NCBI GenBank assembly: GCA_001970955.1
Contig: MPUH01000719.1
Location: forward strand, 1 to 38,387
DNA from: Stentor coeruleus
Lineage: Eukaryota; Ciliophora; Heterotrichea; Heterotrichida; Stentoridae
Direction of reading: 5' to 3'
DNA length: 38,387 nucleotides
The position numbers were made by a program, and so were the translations under genes. Below, in pieces: positions 27,927 through 37,971 of this stretch. The number at the start of each line of letters is the position of its first letter. The stretch's first letter is position 1. Below the pieces are notes generated by a model that was not told where the DNA came from, made no database searches, and worked only from the letters and a program-made list of their open reading frames with translations.

Positions 27927-29975
27927 ACTGGTCTAGACTCGAAAATATATAGGATCTTAAGTAAATAATAGGTTTATATGTTAGGTGTTATTTTAGTTAT
28001 AAAAAATATTATCTGATTCCGAGTAATTTTTTAATTATAATGAATATGATTGGCTTGATTTGTGGTAGTTAAGGAGAGCCACTTGATATCGATTATACGA
28101 GAAGACAAAATATTTGAAATGATTTCTATTTAAATCTTTTTCAGTATTTCACTAATCAATTTTTTACAACATTAAATTTTATGGAAATTAAAGATGTTTG
28201 TGGTAGACTGGCATTATCTCAGATATGTGTTTTCTCATATGAATGAATATTTAAAGAGCAACTTGCTGATAGTAGGCACTTAAAAGAATCATAACAAAAT
28301 TTAATGAATTTTTGATATGGGGTATAAATTACCAGTTTGGAGAACTTTGATTGTAAGATTAATTTTTGAATGTACTTAAATGTGATATGAGAAAATAACT
28401 CATATGTATATAATTTTTACTAATCTATTTTTCGTGTAATATTTTGGTAGATGTTTTAATTTATATATACTAGCTTTGATGAAAACGATAAAATGGTGAA
28501 ATCTAGATTTTCTTAGAAATAGCAAGTTATCTTTTGCTATAACTTGAATATCTTTCAATAACTATTAGATTCTTAAATAAATCTTATGATATAATGAAAA
28601 ATTTATTGCATCAGCTTGCTGCAATTAATTATATCTATATCAATATGCATACATTAGACATTCATAAAGGAAAAAGCCAACAAACACATCATTAAAGACG
28701 ACGACTGGTGCACTATCCCGAATCAGCTAAAAGAAAGAGGTCGCAAGACTCTCAAACCTGGACCGGACGAGGTTGCAACCCTTTTACTTTAACTATACAT
28801 AAATAACTATGTCTTAAGTTTTCATGGAAGCTTATTATTCAAATACATAACAAAATTGTATATCCTTGAAATCATATGCCTAATGTGAGAAGAGGATTTA
28901 TGGGGCAAAAATTTAGAATGTTAGCTTATCAGTGCTACTAAGTAATCTAAATGAAATAAAATTTCAAGTGTAAGGTAAAGAAATTTAAGCAATTGCCAAG
29001 TTTAGACTATTTACTAAGAAAAAGTTTTAGATTACTAAACCATCAGAATGAAATAATTCTTTTAGGGTCAGGCGACACAAATTAATTATTTATTATAAAA
29101 TGACTATGCTGCCTTAAAGAAAGGCTATTTAGAGTACTAAAGCATTCTAGACAGATTATTTTATTTCATGGAATAGAATATTAGTTTAAAATGTATAAAG
29201 TTTTATTTAATTTATATATTTTATACATAAGAATAGGTTTGCAAGCTCAACAGAAAAGCTTATGATGAAAAACCATTTCGTTGAAGTTTCGAGAAAGTTA
29301 GAATATTTCATTATTAAAAGTATATACAATGCTTATATTTATGAATAATAATTCAATTTTTATTGCAACAAAGCTTTTTAGGTTGTGTTCAAAGAATATT
29401 TATTTGTTACTTAAATATGGGATTCTCATATTGTAATATTTTTTATATGCGGAATATTTAAGAAACATTTTTTTACACTTCTTCCCACTTAAAATTAATC
29501 CGAGCTTACTATTTCATAAAAGCTCTTAAACGCTTTAGAATACCATACTTCTTTCATCATCTCTTATGTAGTCAATCCATTTTCCAATTGAATAAACTAT
29601 TTCTGATGGCCTATGCAAAGAAATTATTTTTTGTGCTATTGTCTGGAAAATTGACTTTCAAATTATTTCAGACAGGCTTTCACACAGTTTTATGATGTTT
29701 TGTTGTTTCTGGCCTTCAATTTTGAATTATTTCTATTCAGAAAGGCGAAATTCTCTTTAAAAAATTCTGCTCTGGAGAATCCCTAAATATTGAGACACTA
29801 TGAAGTAATCACCCAGAAAAATTTTGCCTTTTTGAAATAAATCATTTCATAAAGTCGAAGCCTTGAGATTATCGTTTGTTTGTTATTTTTTATCCTTCAA
29901 AAGTCATAAAAGGCCAAAGCTTACATAAGGTAAGTTCTTCCATATTTATCCCTAAACTAATGTGAGACATGAATA
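27927..29975. other. 2-kb region without recognisable genes, apart from one GC-rich island
   Basis: AT-rich sequence with stops in all frames on either side of the island at 28671-28790. Around 29010-29140 there are loosely similar stretches (TTTAGATTACTAAACCAT and TTTAGAGTACTAAAGCAT), too short to interpret. The last 100 nt precede the globin start and presumably hold its promoter; no element recognised. Confidence 0.5.
28671..28790. other. GC-rich island, candidate structured RNA or gene fragment
   Basis: About half of these 120 bases are G or C, against roughly 25-30% around them. On the plus strand, GAGGTC-GCAA-GACTCTC (28737-28753) can form a six-pair stem with one bulged base and a GNRA tetraloop. 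AACCT (28755-28759) can pair with AGGTT (28770-28774). A TTTT follows at 28782, as expected for RNA polymerase III termination. The plus strand also has an open frame without ATG from 28653 (after a TAG), ending KTLKPGPDEVATLLL and TAA; KPGPDEV is reminiscent of the K-x-PGPD segment before reverse transcriptase domains of LINE-like elements. More than one frame is open here, so coding is not shown. I recognise no tRNA, 5S, SRP or spliceosomal RNA. Confidence 0.4.
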
Positions 29976-30783
29976 ATGTATGGCTATAATAATAATAAAA
30001 TGTCGCAGTCGATGTTTGAGCGTGTTGGAGGCACCCCAGCTCTTCAAGAATTATTTACCAGGTTTTATGCTAAAGTTCTAGCAGATCCAGTCGCAGCACC
30101 ATATTTTAAAGGCTTTGATATGAGTCAAATAAAGGGCCTTCAAATTGAATTCTGGTCAAATTTTCTTGGTAGTGGCACTCCTTACACTGGAAGATCTATG
30201 TATGAGTCTCACAAGACTCTTGAATGTTCAGGAGCCTCATTCGATGTTATTGCTAATAGCTTAGCTTCGACTTTAAAAGAACTCAATGTTCCAGAAGACA
30301 TTTATGAAGCTATTATGACTCACGCTGCTTCATTTAGAAAAGATATAGTAGCACCAACTATGTTCGAAAGAGTAGGAGGGACAGCTGCTATCACTGAACT
30401 TTTCACAAGGTTTTATGCTAAAGTTCTTGCTGACCCTGCCGCAGCTCCATTCTTCAATGGTTTTGATATGGCACAAATCAAATGCCTTCAAATTGAATTC
30501 TGGTCCAACTTCCTTGGCAGCGGTACAGCTTACACTGGAAGAAGTATGCTAGATTCTCATAAAGGACTNTGAATTCTGGTCCAACTTCCTTGGCAGCGGT
30601 ACAGCTTACACTGGAAGAAGTATGCTAGATTCTCATAAAGGACTAAATTGCACCGAAGCCTCATTTGATGTTGTGGCTACATCTCTCTCAGAAACTTTGA
30701 AAGAATTGAATGTTCCTGAAGATATCTATAATCATATTATGACCCATGCAGCTTCTTTCAAAGGCGATATTGTTGGTCAGTAA
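29976..30783 (+). CDS. two-domain truncated haemoglobin (group I), interrupted by an assembly join
   Basis: Two tandem truncated-globin domains. Domain one runs from about residue 13 (MFERVGGTPALQELFTRF) to about 127; domain two begins at MFERVGGTAAITELFTRF. Each has the FY (B9-B10) pair in FYAKVLADP, the Gln/aromatic E-helix region in LQIEFWSNFLG, and a probable proximal His in SHKTL or SHKGL. Ciliate trHbs bind oxygen or detoxify NO; this one is expected to be cytosolic. The first piece is 29976-30568. An N at 30569 is followed by a repeat of 75 bp, and reading resumes in another frame, ending at TAA 30781-30783. After collapsing the repeat the frame is continuous, about 244 aa. The two domains are very alike, pointing to recent internal duplication. 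A second ATG at 30000 is an alternative start. Confidence 0.85.
30494..30644. repeat. 75-bp duplication flanking a single N (assembly join)
   Basis: Bases 30494-30568 recur exactly at 30570-30644 around the N at 30569. Collapsing one copy plus the N (76 bp) restores the second globin domain to a single frame, which shows the duplication is not biological. Confidence 0.92.
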
Positions 30784-31079
30784 TAGTTTTAAGTTACTCT
30801 CATTTAGAAATTATGTTTTTAGAGTTATATATATTTATTTAAAATGAAAAGGAATTAGCACNTAAATTGCACCGAAGCCTCATTTGATGTTGTGGCTACA
30901 TCTCTCTCAGAAACTTTGAAAGAATTAAATGTTCCTGAAGATATCTATAATCATATTATGACCCATGCAGCTTCTTTCAAAGGTGATATTGTTGGTCAGT
31001 AATAGTTTTAAGTTACTCTCATTTAGAAATTATGTTTTTAGAGTTATATATATTTATTTAAAATGAAAAGGAATTAGCA
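30644..31079. repeat. 217-bp duplication flanking a single N, with two base differences
   Basis: Bases 30644-30860 recur at 30863-31079 around the N at 30862. The copies contain the globin 3' end, stop codon and 3' flank. Two differences were seen, TTG/TTA (Leu) and GGC/GGT (Gly), both silent. They look like two alleles or chromosome copies placed in series. The second copy is not an extra gene. Confidence 0.88.
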
Positions 31080-32110
31080 TAAGAAATAAATGGATGATAT
31101 TTCATGTTTATAACAATAATTATTAGTATAAATTACTTTGATAATAATGCATTTTGGCTGTTTAATTAAAATTAAAGATGATATATCGTAAAAATGAAAA
31201 TAATACATTGAAAATAGTGTGACCATGAATTATTACATAAAACTAATTATTATAAGAGTCATGATGAATGCTTTTGGATAAATTCCTATGGATCACATAA
31301 AATTAAAAGTTTTTAAACATCTAAATCCTGTAGTTTTCTATCTATTTATAATATTTAACTTTAAGCGATAACAATTTGATTTTACTAAAAGATATAATAA
31401 AACTTTTAATAACTTTAATCATAAAAGTTTTATGAGAAAATATCTGGAGAACCAATAATATAAATTGATCCTATATAACTTGTGGTTACAGTAAAAGCAA
31501 TAGTGTAATAAATTTTCTATTAAGTACAAATTATTAAGATTTGGATAATATTTAACTATTTAAAAATTTGTCTTTAAAAAATAGAAAATTTATTGTCAGG
31601 TAAGCAATAATGTTAAACAAAAGCATTCTCGACATAAGATTATTGAAGAAAACATTATTTCAAATAATTATTATAGTGAGGCTATGCAGAAATGATGCCG
31701 TTGTAAAAGAGTAATCATAAGCTTCACCAGTAGCAAAATATAATTCAAAGATATTCAGGATATAGTAATATTTAACAATTGCCACTAAATATAATACAAA
31801 TTTATAGAACTTCTTATAATAATTATATACAAAAAAACTGATTTAAGTTAAGGAAAACTTATGCTGTGATCATATTATGTATTATTTTGAAATCAAATTC
31901 AGATTATTACAAAAAAGATGATAAAAAATATAGGATTTAAATATTATAATATATAAGTAAAGTATATTAAAGAATAACTAAAGGAAGATGGAATTTTTAT
32001 GTTTAAAAAGTAAGTGATAAGGCTTTATTCAAGAAATTTTTAATATAAAATTATACTTTTTTGATTCCACTATAATATTTCTCATATCTAATTAGCTTAA
32101 TACAACTATT
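31080..32110. other. intergenic spacer, no gene seen
   Basis: About 1 kb of very AT-rich sequence between the globin 3' flank and the end of the kinesin gene (convergent). No ORF, RNA gene or repeat that I can support. Confidence 0.55.
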
Positions 32111-34576
32111 TTACCCGAGAATTCCTCCAAAAATATCTTTAACAAGAGATTGAAAGCCTCCTCCTTGACTATTCCTAAGTCTCTGTATCTTAACATGATT
32201 TTTTTTCTGAGGATCTTGTATATCTTGCTTTTCAGTGGTAATAATAGTTTGGTTACTTTTTTGGAAATTCCATATATCTCCTCCTCCTCCTTTTATTGGT
32301 TTCCTAACTTTCTTTGTCAATATATTAATCTCTGTGCTTTGACCAAGTGGGTTTTGCACATTTTTAAATCCTTGGAAGTTAATCTGCCTTTCAAGCCTTT
32401 CATTTCTAAATGTGAGCTTATTAATAATTTCATCTTTCTGATCTATTGTTTTTCTCAAAGTAACAATATCTTCAAAAAGTCTTTGACGATCTAAAGATAA
32501 ATGTTCCAGTCTATCTTCCATATCTATGATTTTTTGTTTAGGCGAATCTAGCCTAAGATTTTGAACAAGCCTCTCTCTTTCCATAGTCAACAACTGTTTA
32601 AGTTCAATAATTTCTTCATCTTTGTATTTCATTTCTATAATCACAGAAGCTCTTTCTTCTTCAATATTCCTCACTTTCATATCAAGTTGTTTCTGCAAAG
32701 TTTCAATATTCTCGGTTTTTTGGTTGAGAATCTCTTTAAGATGAGAAATTTTTTTATTTTTCTTTTCAACAACTGACTTTATCTTATCAATCTCATTAGC
32801 TAGTTCAACAATTTTCAATGCTTTGTTATCAACTACCTTGCTAGAATCTAAACTGTTATCACCAACCACATCTTTATATTCCATAAAAAAACTCTCGCTT
32901 GAGTTATTGACTTTATCGTCAAGTATTGTACTCATATCTGATGTTTGCATTTTTGTATCATTGTCTAAAACTTGCAAAGATATAAGAGTTTCTTGAATGC
33001 TTTTAAGAACCACTTCAGCCCATTGTTCTGTTTTTGGTATTTCATTATAAGCTAAAACTAGATTAAGTCTGAGTTTTTCACAGTTCTTAGCTATTGTGCA
33101 GAGGTCAAGGATTTGTTGGGTGTCATTTGAAGCTTTTTCTGAAAAACTTCTACTTTCTCTTTCTTCTTGCAACATAGCCTGAAGATTTGCGACTTGAATT
33201 TCATATTCCCTTACATCTTTATTTCTAAACTGTAATTCATCTTCAAGCTCTTGCTTTTCCACTTTGATTTCCTGAAGTTCTTCATTGAGTTTAACTAGTT
33301 CAATATGCTGCTTTAGTAAAACAAGTGAATTTTCAGACTCAGTCTTAGCCACTTGAATATGTGCATGTGTAGGCTGAACTGCATGAAATCCTTGAACTGC
33401 ATAAGATCCTTGAACTATGTCTGAGATCTCAGACATAAGCTTTTGATTTGAAGAGTAATTCTGCGAAATATGCGTTCGAATGCTATTTATAATCTCAGAT
33501 TGTTTATTTATTTCTTTTTGGGCTAGTTCAAGCTGTTTCATTAGTTCTTTAGCACTTTTTTCTTGATTCACTATAGGCTTGTTTTGTATTTTCTTAGCAC
33601 GTTGACCGAATCTTAGAGTAGAAAGTGTTTCTTTGTCATTATAAGAATTCATTGAACAAGCTATGACTAAAGTGGTCTCTGAGTTACCTCCTAAAGATTC
33701 CTGTAGAATTCTTGTAAGCTTGCTGTCTCTATAGGGAATAAAAGAGGCATTTTTATCTGTAAGAGCATTTATGACGTTTCCTAGAGCGCTTAAACTTTTA
33801 TTAATCATTTTAGCTTCTTCTAGCTGTTTCCCACTTACGTTAGTCTTCCCAACACTTTCTGACCCTGCTAGATCTACAAAATAAAGTTTCCCTGAAGTTT
33901 TTGACCCAGCTTTGGTATCTTTTTGCTCAACATAAACACAGAATATACTATGGGATCGAGAGCTTCGCTGATTCATGCGTGTTGCAGCTATTGCTCGATT
34001 AGCTGAACCATTGCTCATTGCTTTGAGCATCTCTATAGGTGAACCAACATAAATTTCTGTTGCATCCTGGATATATATCCCTCGAATCTTATCTTCTTTA
34101 ACTTGGAGGTTATTCTTTGCAGGGTCAAGCAAATCATGTATTTTTTCTAAGTAGATTTCCAAATAGCTCACTTTTAATGTAAATTCGCTTGATTCTGATG
34201 CATTGACCAAGCCTTCAAAAAGAGCATCCATCATCCTTGGAATTATGCCTTTGTATTGGGTGTTCATAATATCTGGACCTTCCATTGTAAAAGTTTTTCC
34301 ACTTCCTGTTTGACCGTATGCAAAAATAGTTCCATTATAACCATTTAGAACTCCACCGACAACTGGCCGCGCAGCAAACTCAAATAAATCAGATTGTGCA
34401 ACTTCGGGTCCACAAACATGATCAAAAGTAAATTCATGTACTGAGAATTCATCGGCCCGGTCCTGCACTTTAATTTTCATACTTGTATTTGTGTAATCAA
34501 TGCACTCTTTACCTCCAGCTTCAGCTTCAACCTTATTCTGAGGACGTAATCTGCAGATAACCCTTATCCCTGACAT
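32111..34576 (-). CDS. kinesin-1-type heavy chain, N-terminal motor
   Basis: 821 aa, single exon. The motor occupies about 3-332: IRVICRLRP at the start, P-loop GQTGSGKT (88-95), switch I NQRSSRSHS (202-210), switch II DLAGSE (235-240), then NKSLSALGNVINAL, YRDSKLTRILQESLGGN and LRFGQRAKKIQNKP into the neck linker. The motor resembles conventional kinesin (FDHVCGP, GYNGTIFAYGQT, VSYLEIYLEKIHDLLD, NLQVKEDK), predicting plus-end-directed microtubule transport. From about 335 to 755 the sequence is largely coiled coil with breaks near 380-405 (a YAVQGFHAVQ-type stretch) and 540-580. The tail is short, basic and Gly-rich (KPIKGGGGDIW, GGGFQSLV), shorter than animal KIF5. I did not see the IAK autoinhibitory motif. 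Divergent from the DENN gene, 490 nt away. Confidence 0.9.
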   Translation of the reverse strand: MSGIRVICRLRPQNKVEAEAGGKECIDYTNTSMKIKVQDRADEFSVHEFTFDHVCGPEVAQSDLFEFAARPVVGGVLNGYNGTIFAYGQTGSGKTFTMEGPDIMNTQYKGIIPRMMDALFEGLVNASESSEFTLKVSYLEIYLEKIHDLLDPAKNNLQVKEDKIRGIYIQDATEIYVGSPIEMLKAMSNGSANRAIAATRMNQRSSRSHSIFCVYVEQKDTKAGSKTSGKLYFVDLAGSESVGKTNVSGKQLEEAKMINKSLSALGNVINALTDKNASFIPYRDSKLTRILQESLGGNSETTLVIACSMNSYNDKETLSTLRFGQRAKKIQNKPIVNQEKSAKELMKQLELAQKEINKQSEIINSIRTHISQNYSSNQKLMSEISDIVQGSYAVQGFHAVQPTHAHIQVAKTESENSLVLLKQHIELVKLNEELQEIKVEKQELEDELQFRNKDVREYEIQVANLQAMLQEERESRSFSEKASNDTQQILDLCTIAKNCEKLRLNLVLAYNEIPKTEQWAEVVLKSIQETLISLQVLDNDTKMQTSDMSTILDDKVNNSSESFFMEYKDVVGDNSLDSSKVVDNKALKIVELANEIDKIKSVVEKKNKKISHLKEILNQKTENIETLQKQLDMKVRNIEEERASVIIEMKYKDEEIIELKQLLTMERERLVQNLRLDSPKQKIIDMEDRLEHLSLDRQRLFEDIVTLRKTIDQKDEIINKLTFRNERLERQINFQGFKNVQNPLGQSTEINILTKKVRKPIKGGGGDIWNFQKSNQTIITTEKQDIQDPQKKNHVKIQRLRNSQGGGFQSLVKDIFGGILG

Positions 34577-35066
34577 TATTCAATTACTCTGTAAGAAAAA
34601 ATTAAATGCTTATGATGAATATTTAAGGATCAATTAAATTAAGCATTTTATAGCCTCAAAAGAGTCATAGCTTAATATAAGACTTATATATAATTTGATG
34701 TAAATACTTTGCTGTTTTTTAAATACTTTATAAGAAAAAAACATAAAGTATCTAAAATCTGACTTATGAAATTCTAATTAGTAAGAATCTTGAAATAATG
34801 TATTAATAAAATCAAAGTGTTTCTATTATTACTTAAAATATATAAATAAATTTATGTCAAAATACTTCAGTGATAAACAGAACTATTTTAGTGTAAGAAA
34901 ATGCTCTAAAATAATATTTATATACTGTAATTGTAAATAAAAATGTAAGGATCTACCTTTTTAATTGCTGCATGGATATTTTAAGCTTTCACCACTTAGT
35001 TTTTCTCAAACATTAATTCAATACATATACTTTCATTCAAAATTATCATCATAAAAGACATTTATT
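34577..35066. promoter_or_regulatory. shared upstream region of kinesin and DENN genes
   Basis: 490 nt between divergent starts. The 100 nt before the DENN start is C-rich and G-poor; the kinesin side shows the opposite skew only weakly. No individual element recognised. Confidence 0.45.
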
Positions 35067-36770
35067 ATGTCCTTTGATCTAAGTTACCAGCAGCAAGATT
35101 ACTTGAACACGCTTAATGAAAACATGACTCTAAGAAGAGAAATTCAAGACCTCATTCGCGATATCCAAGAACAAAAAAGAATTAACAAGCGCGATACTAT
35201 TTGCATAGCCGATATGACAAGCACAATTAAGCATCTTGAAGACCAGATTCTCAATACAAAAACCAGAATGCTTCCAAAAGTTGATAGTCCTGAACTGAGA
35301 AAATCTATGCCAATGACTGGCGCTTCTAATATCACAATATACAAAAGGTCATCTTCTCTTAAAAAATTGCTTTCCAAAGACTATGAAAGTGCGTTATCTC
35401 CTGACTGCTTGACTGAAGAAATTGGTGGAGAAAGATTTCGGCTTTTTGAAAGTTTTCACTCTATAGGTCTGAGACAGAAAAAAGGGGTGATTTCGGAGCC
35501 TTTTGATCCAGACATAATATTTTCATTCCCTGAAATAAATTTGCCTCCACTATTTAAACGTACGAACTTGATAAATAGCGCTTTTCCTTTTGGCATTTGC
35601 TGCAAATCGCTTAATTTTGATGATTCTATTACATCTCAAGTTAATGAAGTGCTTTATCATTCGCACTACAGGAATGGAAATAGTTTTATAACTATAATGG
35701 AAAACGATTGCGACCTGAGTCACAGCCCTGAATTAGCCCCTATTGAGAAAAAAACTCTCTATGGATGTTTTGTTATATTCGAAGATATCAAAACAGAAGA
35801 AATTCTCAATAATCATTATATCGTCCCTCATTGCTATTGCATTCTCACATACTTCCCAAGTTTCGAGCTTCATTTTGATGTCATATTTCGACTCTTAGCT
35901 ATAAAAAGAGCAACCCACTTTAATAATTCTCAGCAATTCATAGAAAGTGGTGACATATCAGCTTTACTAGGCTGTGAGAAACTATCTTTAGAAGAACTAG
36001 ATCTTATTGAAAACTATTACGACTATTTGTTTGAAAAAAACATGAGAATATGCATCCCTTTGCAAAGTGTTGAAAGCATAGATTATACCTTTCCAAGAAA
36101 TTACACACATCTTGAGAAGCTTTGGTTTTGTCCTCTTTTATTTTCTGTTATAGAGCTTAAAGACTTTTATTATATACTATGCGCTTTACTTCAAGAAAAA
36201 AAAATTATGCTCTATAGTCAAAACTTAGATATTCTAACAAGCTGTGTTCTTGGTTTCCTTTCTTTGTTATCCCCTTTTAAATGGAAGCATTTTATAGCCC
36301 CATTGTTTCAAGATGATCTTGTCGATCAAGTAAAATCTGCTTCGAGCTTTTTTATTGGTGCTTTCCGTGAAGTCCCTCCTTGCATTTTAGACTTTGAGTT
36401 TTTCTATATGAATCTTGATACTGGAGTTATGGAAAAAAACAGTCATGTTTATCACAATGATTACTTCAATGTTGAGTTCCCATCCAGCAGAGTTTTAACT
36501 GAAGAAATCGATCATGACTATGCAGTAATGAGAGAAGGAATCTGTTATTCTCCAAGTGAAGCCCAGCTTGAGTCTTCAAAGAATATAATTTCAGCTATAG
36601 AAAACTTTATCACTTGGATTATTGGCGAACTCAATAACTACTGCAACACTAACAACATCTTGGATTTTCAAGTATATCAGCAAATCATAGCCGCTCATGC
36701 TGGGGATGATAAATATTTTCTATCAAACATCCTTAATACAGAGATGTTTATGTATATTCTAAAAAATTAA
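35067..36770 (+). CDS. DENN-domain protein, probable Rab GDP-GTP exchange factor
   Basis: 567 aa. Residues about 10-65 form a coiled coil (ENMTLRREIQDLIRDIQEQ). The uDENN part, about 155-280, includes IIFSFPEI, LYGCFVIFEDI and PHCYCILTYFPSFELHFDVI. The core DENN, about 345-440, has LWFCPLLFSVIELKDFYYIL, ALLQEKKIMLYSQNLDIL, LSLLSPFKWKHFIAPLF and SSFFIGAFREVP, which follow the family pattern of ErrIl.S, LL.PF.W and PfiiG closely. The final 100 residues are helical, as a dDENN. DENN proteins activate Rab GTPases on membranes; the Rab target is unknown. The coiled coil may serve dimerisation or recruitment. The stop lies only 13 nt from the stop of the convergent amidohydrolase, so their 3' ends must overlap or be extremely short. 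Confidence 0.85.
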   Translation: MSFDLSYQQQDYLNTLNENMTLRREIQDLIRDIQEQKRINKRDTICIADMTSTIKHLEDQILNTKTRMLPKVDSPELRKSMPMTGASNITIYKRSSSLKKLLSKDYESALSPDCLTEEIGGERFRLFESFHSIGLRQKKGVISEPFDPDIIFSFPEINLPPLFKRTNLINSAFPFGICCKSLNFDDSITSQVNEVLYHSHYRNGNSFITIMENDCDLSHSPELAPIEKKTLYGCFVIFEDIKTEEILNNHYIVPHCYCILTYFPSFELHFDVIFRLLAIKRATHFNNSQQFIESGDISALLGCEKLSLEELDLIENYYDYLFEKNMRICIPLQSVESIDYTFPRNYTHLEKLWFCPLLFSVIELKDFYYILCALLQEKKIMLYSQNLDILTSCVLGFLSLLSPFKWKHFIAPLFQDDLVDQVKSASSFFIGAFREVPPCILDFEFFYMNLDTGVMEKNSHVYHNDYFNVEFPSSRVLTEEIDHDYAVMREGICYSPSEAQLESSKNIISAIENFITWIIGELNNYCNTNNILDFQVYQQIIAAHAGDDKYFLSNILNTEMFMYILKN

Positions 36771-36783
36771 CTATATATGTGTG

Positions 36784-37971
36784 CTAAGGACTAAGCAAAT
36801 CTAAAGTTAATTGTACCCAGTACGAAGCACCTATAAGCATAGCTCTTTCATCAAAATCAAAACTAGGTGAATGCAAAGGAGCATCAAGCTCATCAGTCCC
36901 ACAGCCTAACATCATAAAGCACCCAGGTCTAGCATTGGTAAAGTAAAAAAAATCTTCCCCAATAAGAGGAGCTACAATGCCACGAGTACCTTGAGGAGAA
37001 ATTTTTTTGAAAGTGGCTGCACATTGATTAGCACAAGCTTCATTGTTTTCTATTGGATCATAAAAATGCTCAAAGCGAAGTTGGACCTTGCAAGAAAAGC
37101 CACTCTCTATGCCTGCGCAGATTTCATGAATACGTTTTTCTATCAAGGCTCTTACTTCGGGCTCAAATGTTCTTATAGTGCCTCGTATTTTACAGTCATC
37201 AGGGATAGCATTGAACACTTCTCCTGAATGGAACATAGTCACAGAAAGCACAGCTTGGTGCTTAGGATCTACATTTCTCGATACAATAGTCTGTAAAGTT
37301 ACAACTAATTGGCATCCAGCTGATATTGGGTCTATAGTGAGAAATGGAGCTGAAGCATGGCCACCTTTACCTATAATCTCTATGAAAAAGTAATCACTAC
37401 TACAAGAAGCCCACTGAGGAGCTGCAACAATATTTCCCATTTTAACAGCATTGGTGAGATGAATCCCATAAACACTATCAACAGAAGGGTTTTCTAAAAC
37501 GGGATACCCTGAATCGAGTATCATTTCTCTTGCTCCATGGCCTCCTTCTTCTGCAGGCTGGAATAAAAACTTTACACTTCCACTTAGTTTCATTTTACTT
37601 AAAACTTTAGCTGCGATTAATAACATTGTGACGTGTCCATCATGTCCACACGCATGCATATTGCCTGTGTGAATTGATTGATATTCTTTTTCATTTCTTT
37701 CTGTTATGTTCAAAGCATCCATATCGGCACGAAGTAAAATGCAAGGTCCTGGATTTTCTATCACTGCTACGATTCCTGCCTTGCCTACTTGCTCGTAAAT
37801 TTTAAGCCCTAAATTCTTCAAATATTTTAATATTATCTCTCTTGTGAAAGGAAGGTCGAACATTAGCTCAGGAACACGATGCATATCTCTTCTCAATTGA
37901 ACCATTTCTTCGTACAATTCAAAAACTTCTTCTCTAATACTTAATGAGCTGAAATCAACATTTTTGTCCAT
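36784..37971 (-). CDS. M20-family metal-dependent amidohydrolase (N-acyl amino acid hydrolase type)
   Basis: 395 aa, complete, normal length for the family. It has all the expected metal-site motifs: LLRADMDAL (79-87), HACGHDGH (106-113, ligands C108 and H110), QPAEEGGHGA (138-146, with E141 as likely general base and E142 as ligand), YGIHL (H171) and LHSP (H367). The dimerisation-domain signature GKGGHASAP is at 201-209, and GEDFFYF is at 338-344. A Cys ligand in HACGH is typical of subfamily M20D, which includes plant IAA-amino acid hydrolases (ILR1/IAR3) and bacterial hippurate hydrolase; these cleave the amide bond of N-acyl amino acids. There is no signal peptide, so it is probably cytosolic. 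The strong likeness to bacterial members leaves ancient transfer open but not shown. Converges on the DENN gene. Confidence 0.9.
   Translation of the reverse strand: MDKNVDFSSLSIREEVFELYEEMVQLRRDMHRVPELMFDLPFTREIILKYLKNLGLKIYEQVGKAGIVAVIENPGPCILLRADMDALNITERNEKEYQSIHTGNMHACGHDGHVTMLLIAAKVLSKMKLSGSVKFLFQPAEEGGHGAREMILDSGYPVLENPSVDSVYGIHLTNAVKMGNIVAAPQWASCSSDYFFIEIIGKGGHASAPFLTIDPISAGCQLVVTLQTIVSRNVDPKHQAVLSVTMFHSGEVFNAIPDDCKIRGTIRTFEPEVRALIEKRIHEICAGIESGFSCKVQLRFEHFYDPIENNEACANQCAATFKKISPQGTRGIVAPLIGEDFFYFTNARPGCFMMLGCGTDELDAPLHSPSFDFDERAMLIGASYWVQLTLDLLSP

Noticed and set aside
28671-28790. The GC-rich island as a tRNA, SRP RNA, U-snRNA or telomerase RNA
   Set aside because: It lacks the diagnostic boxes or a telomere-template match; it is kept only as an unclassified candidate.
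30863-31079. A third globin gene fragment
   Set aside because: It duplicates the preceding 217 bp across an N with only two silent differences, so it is an assembly or allelic copy.
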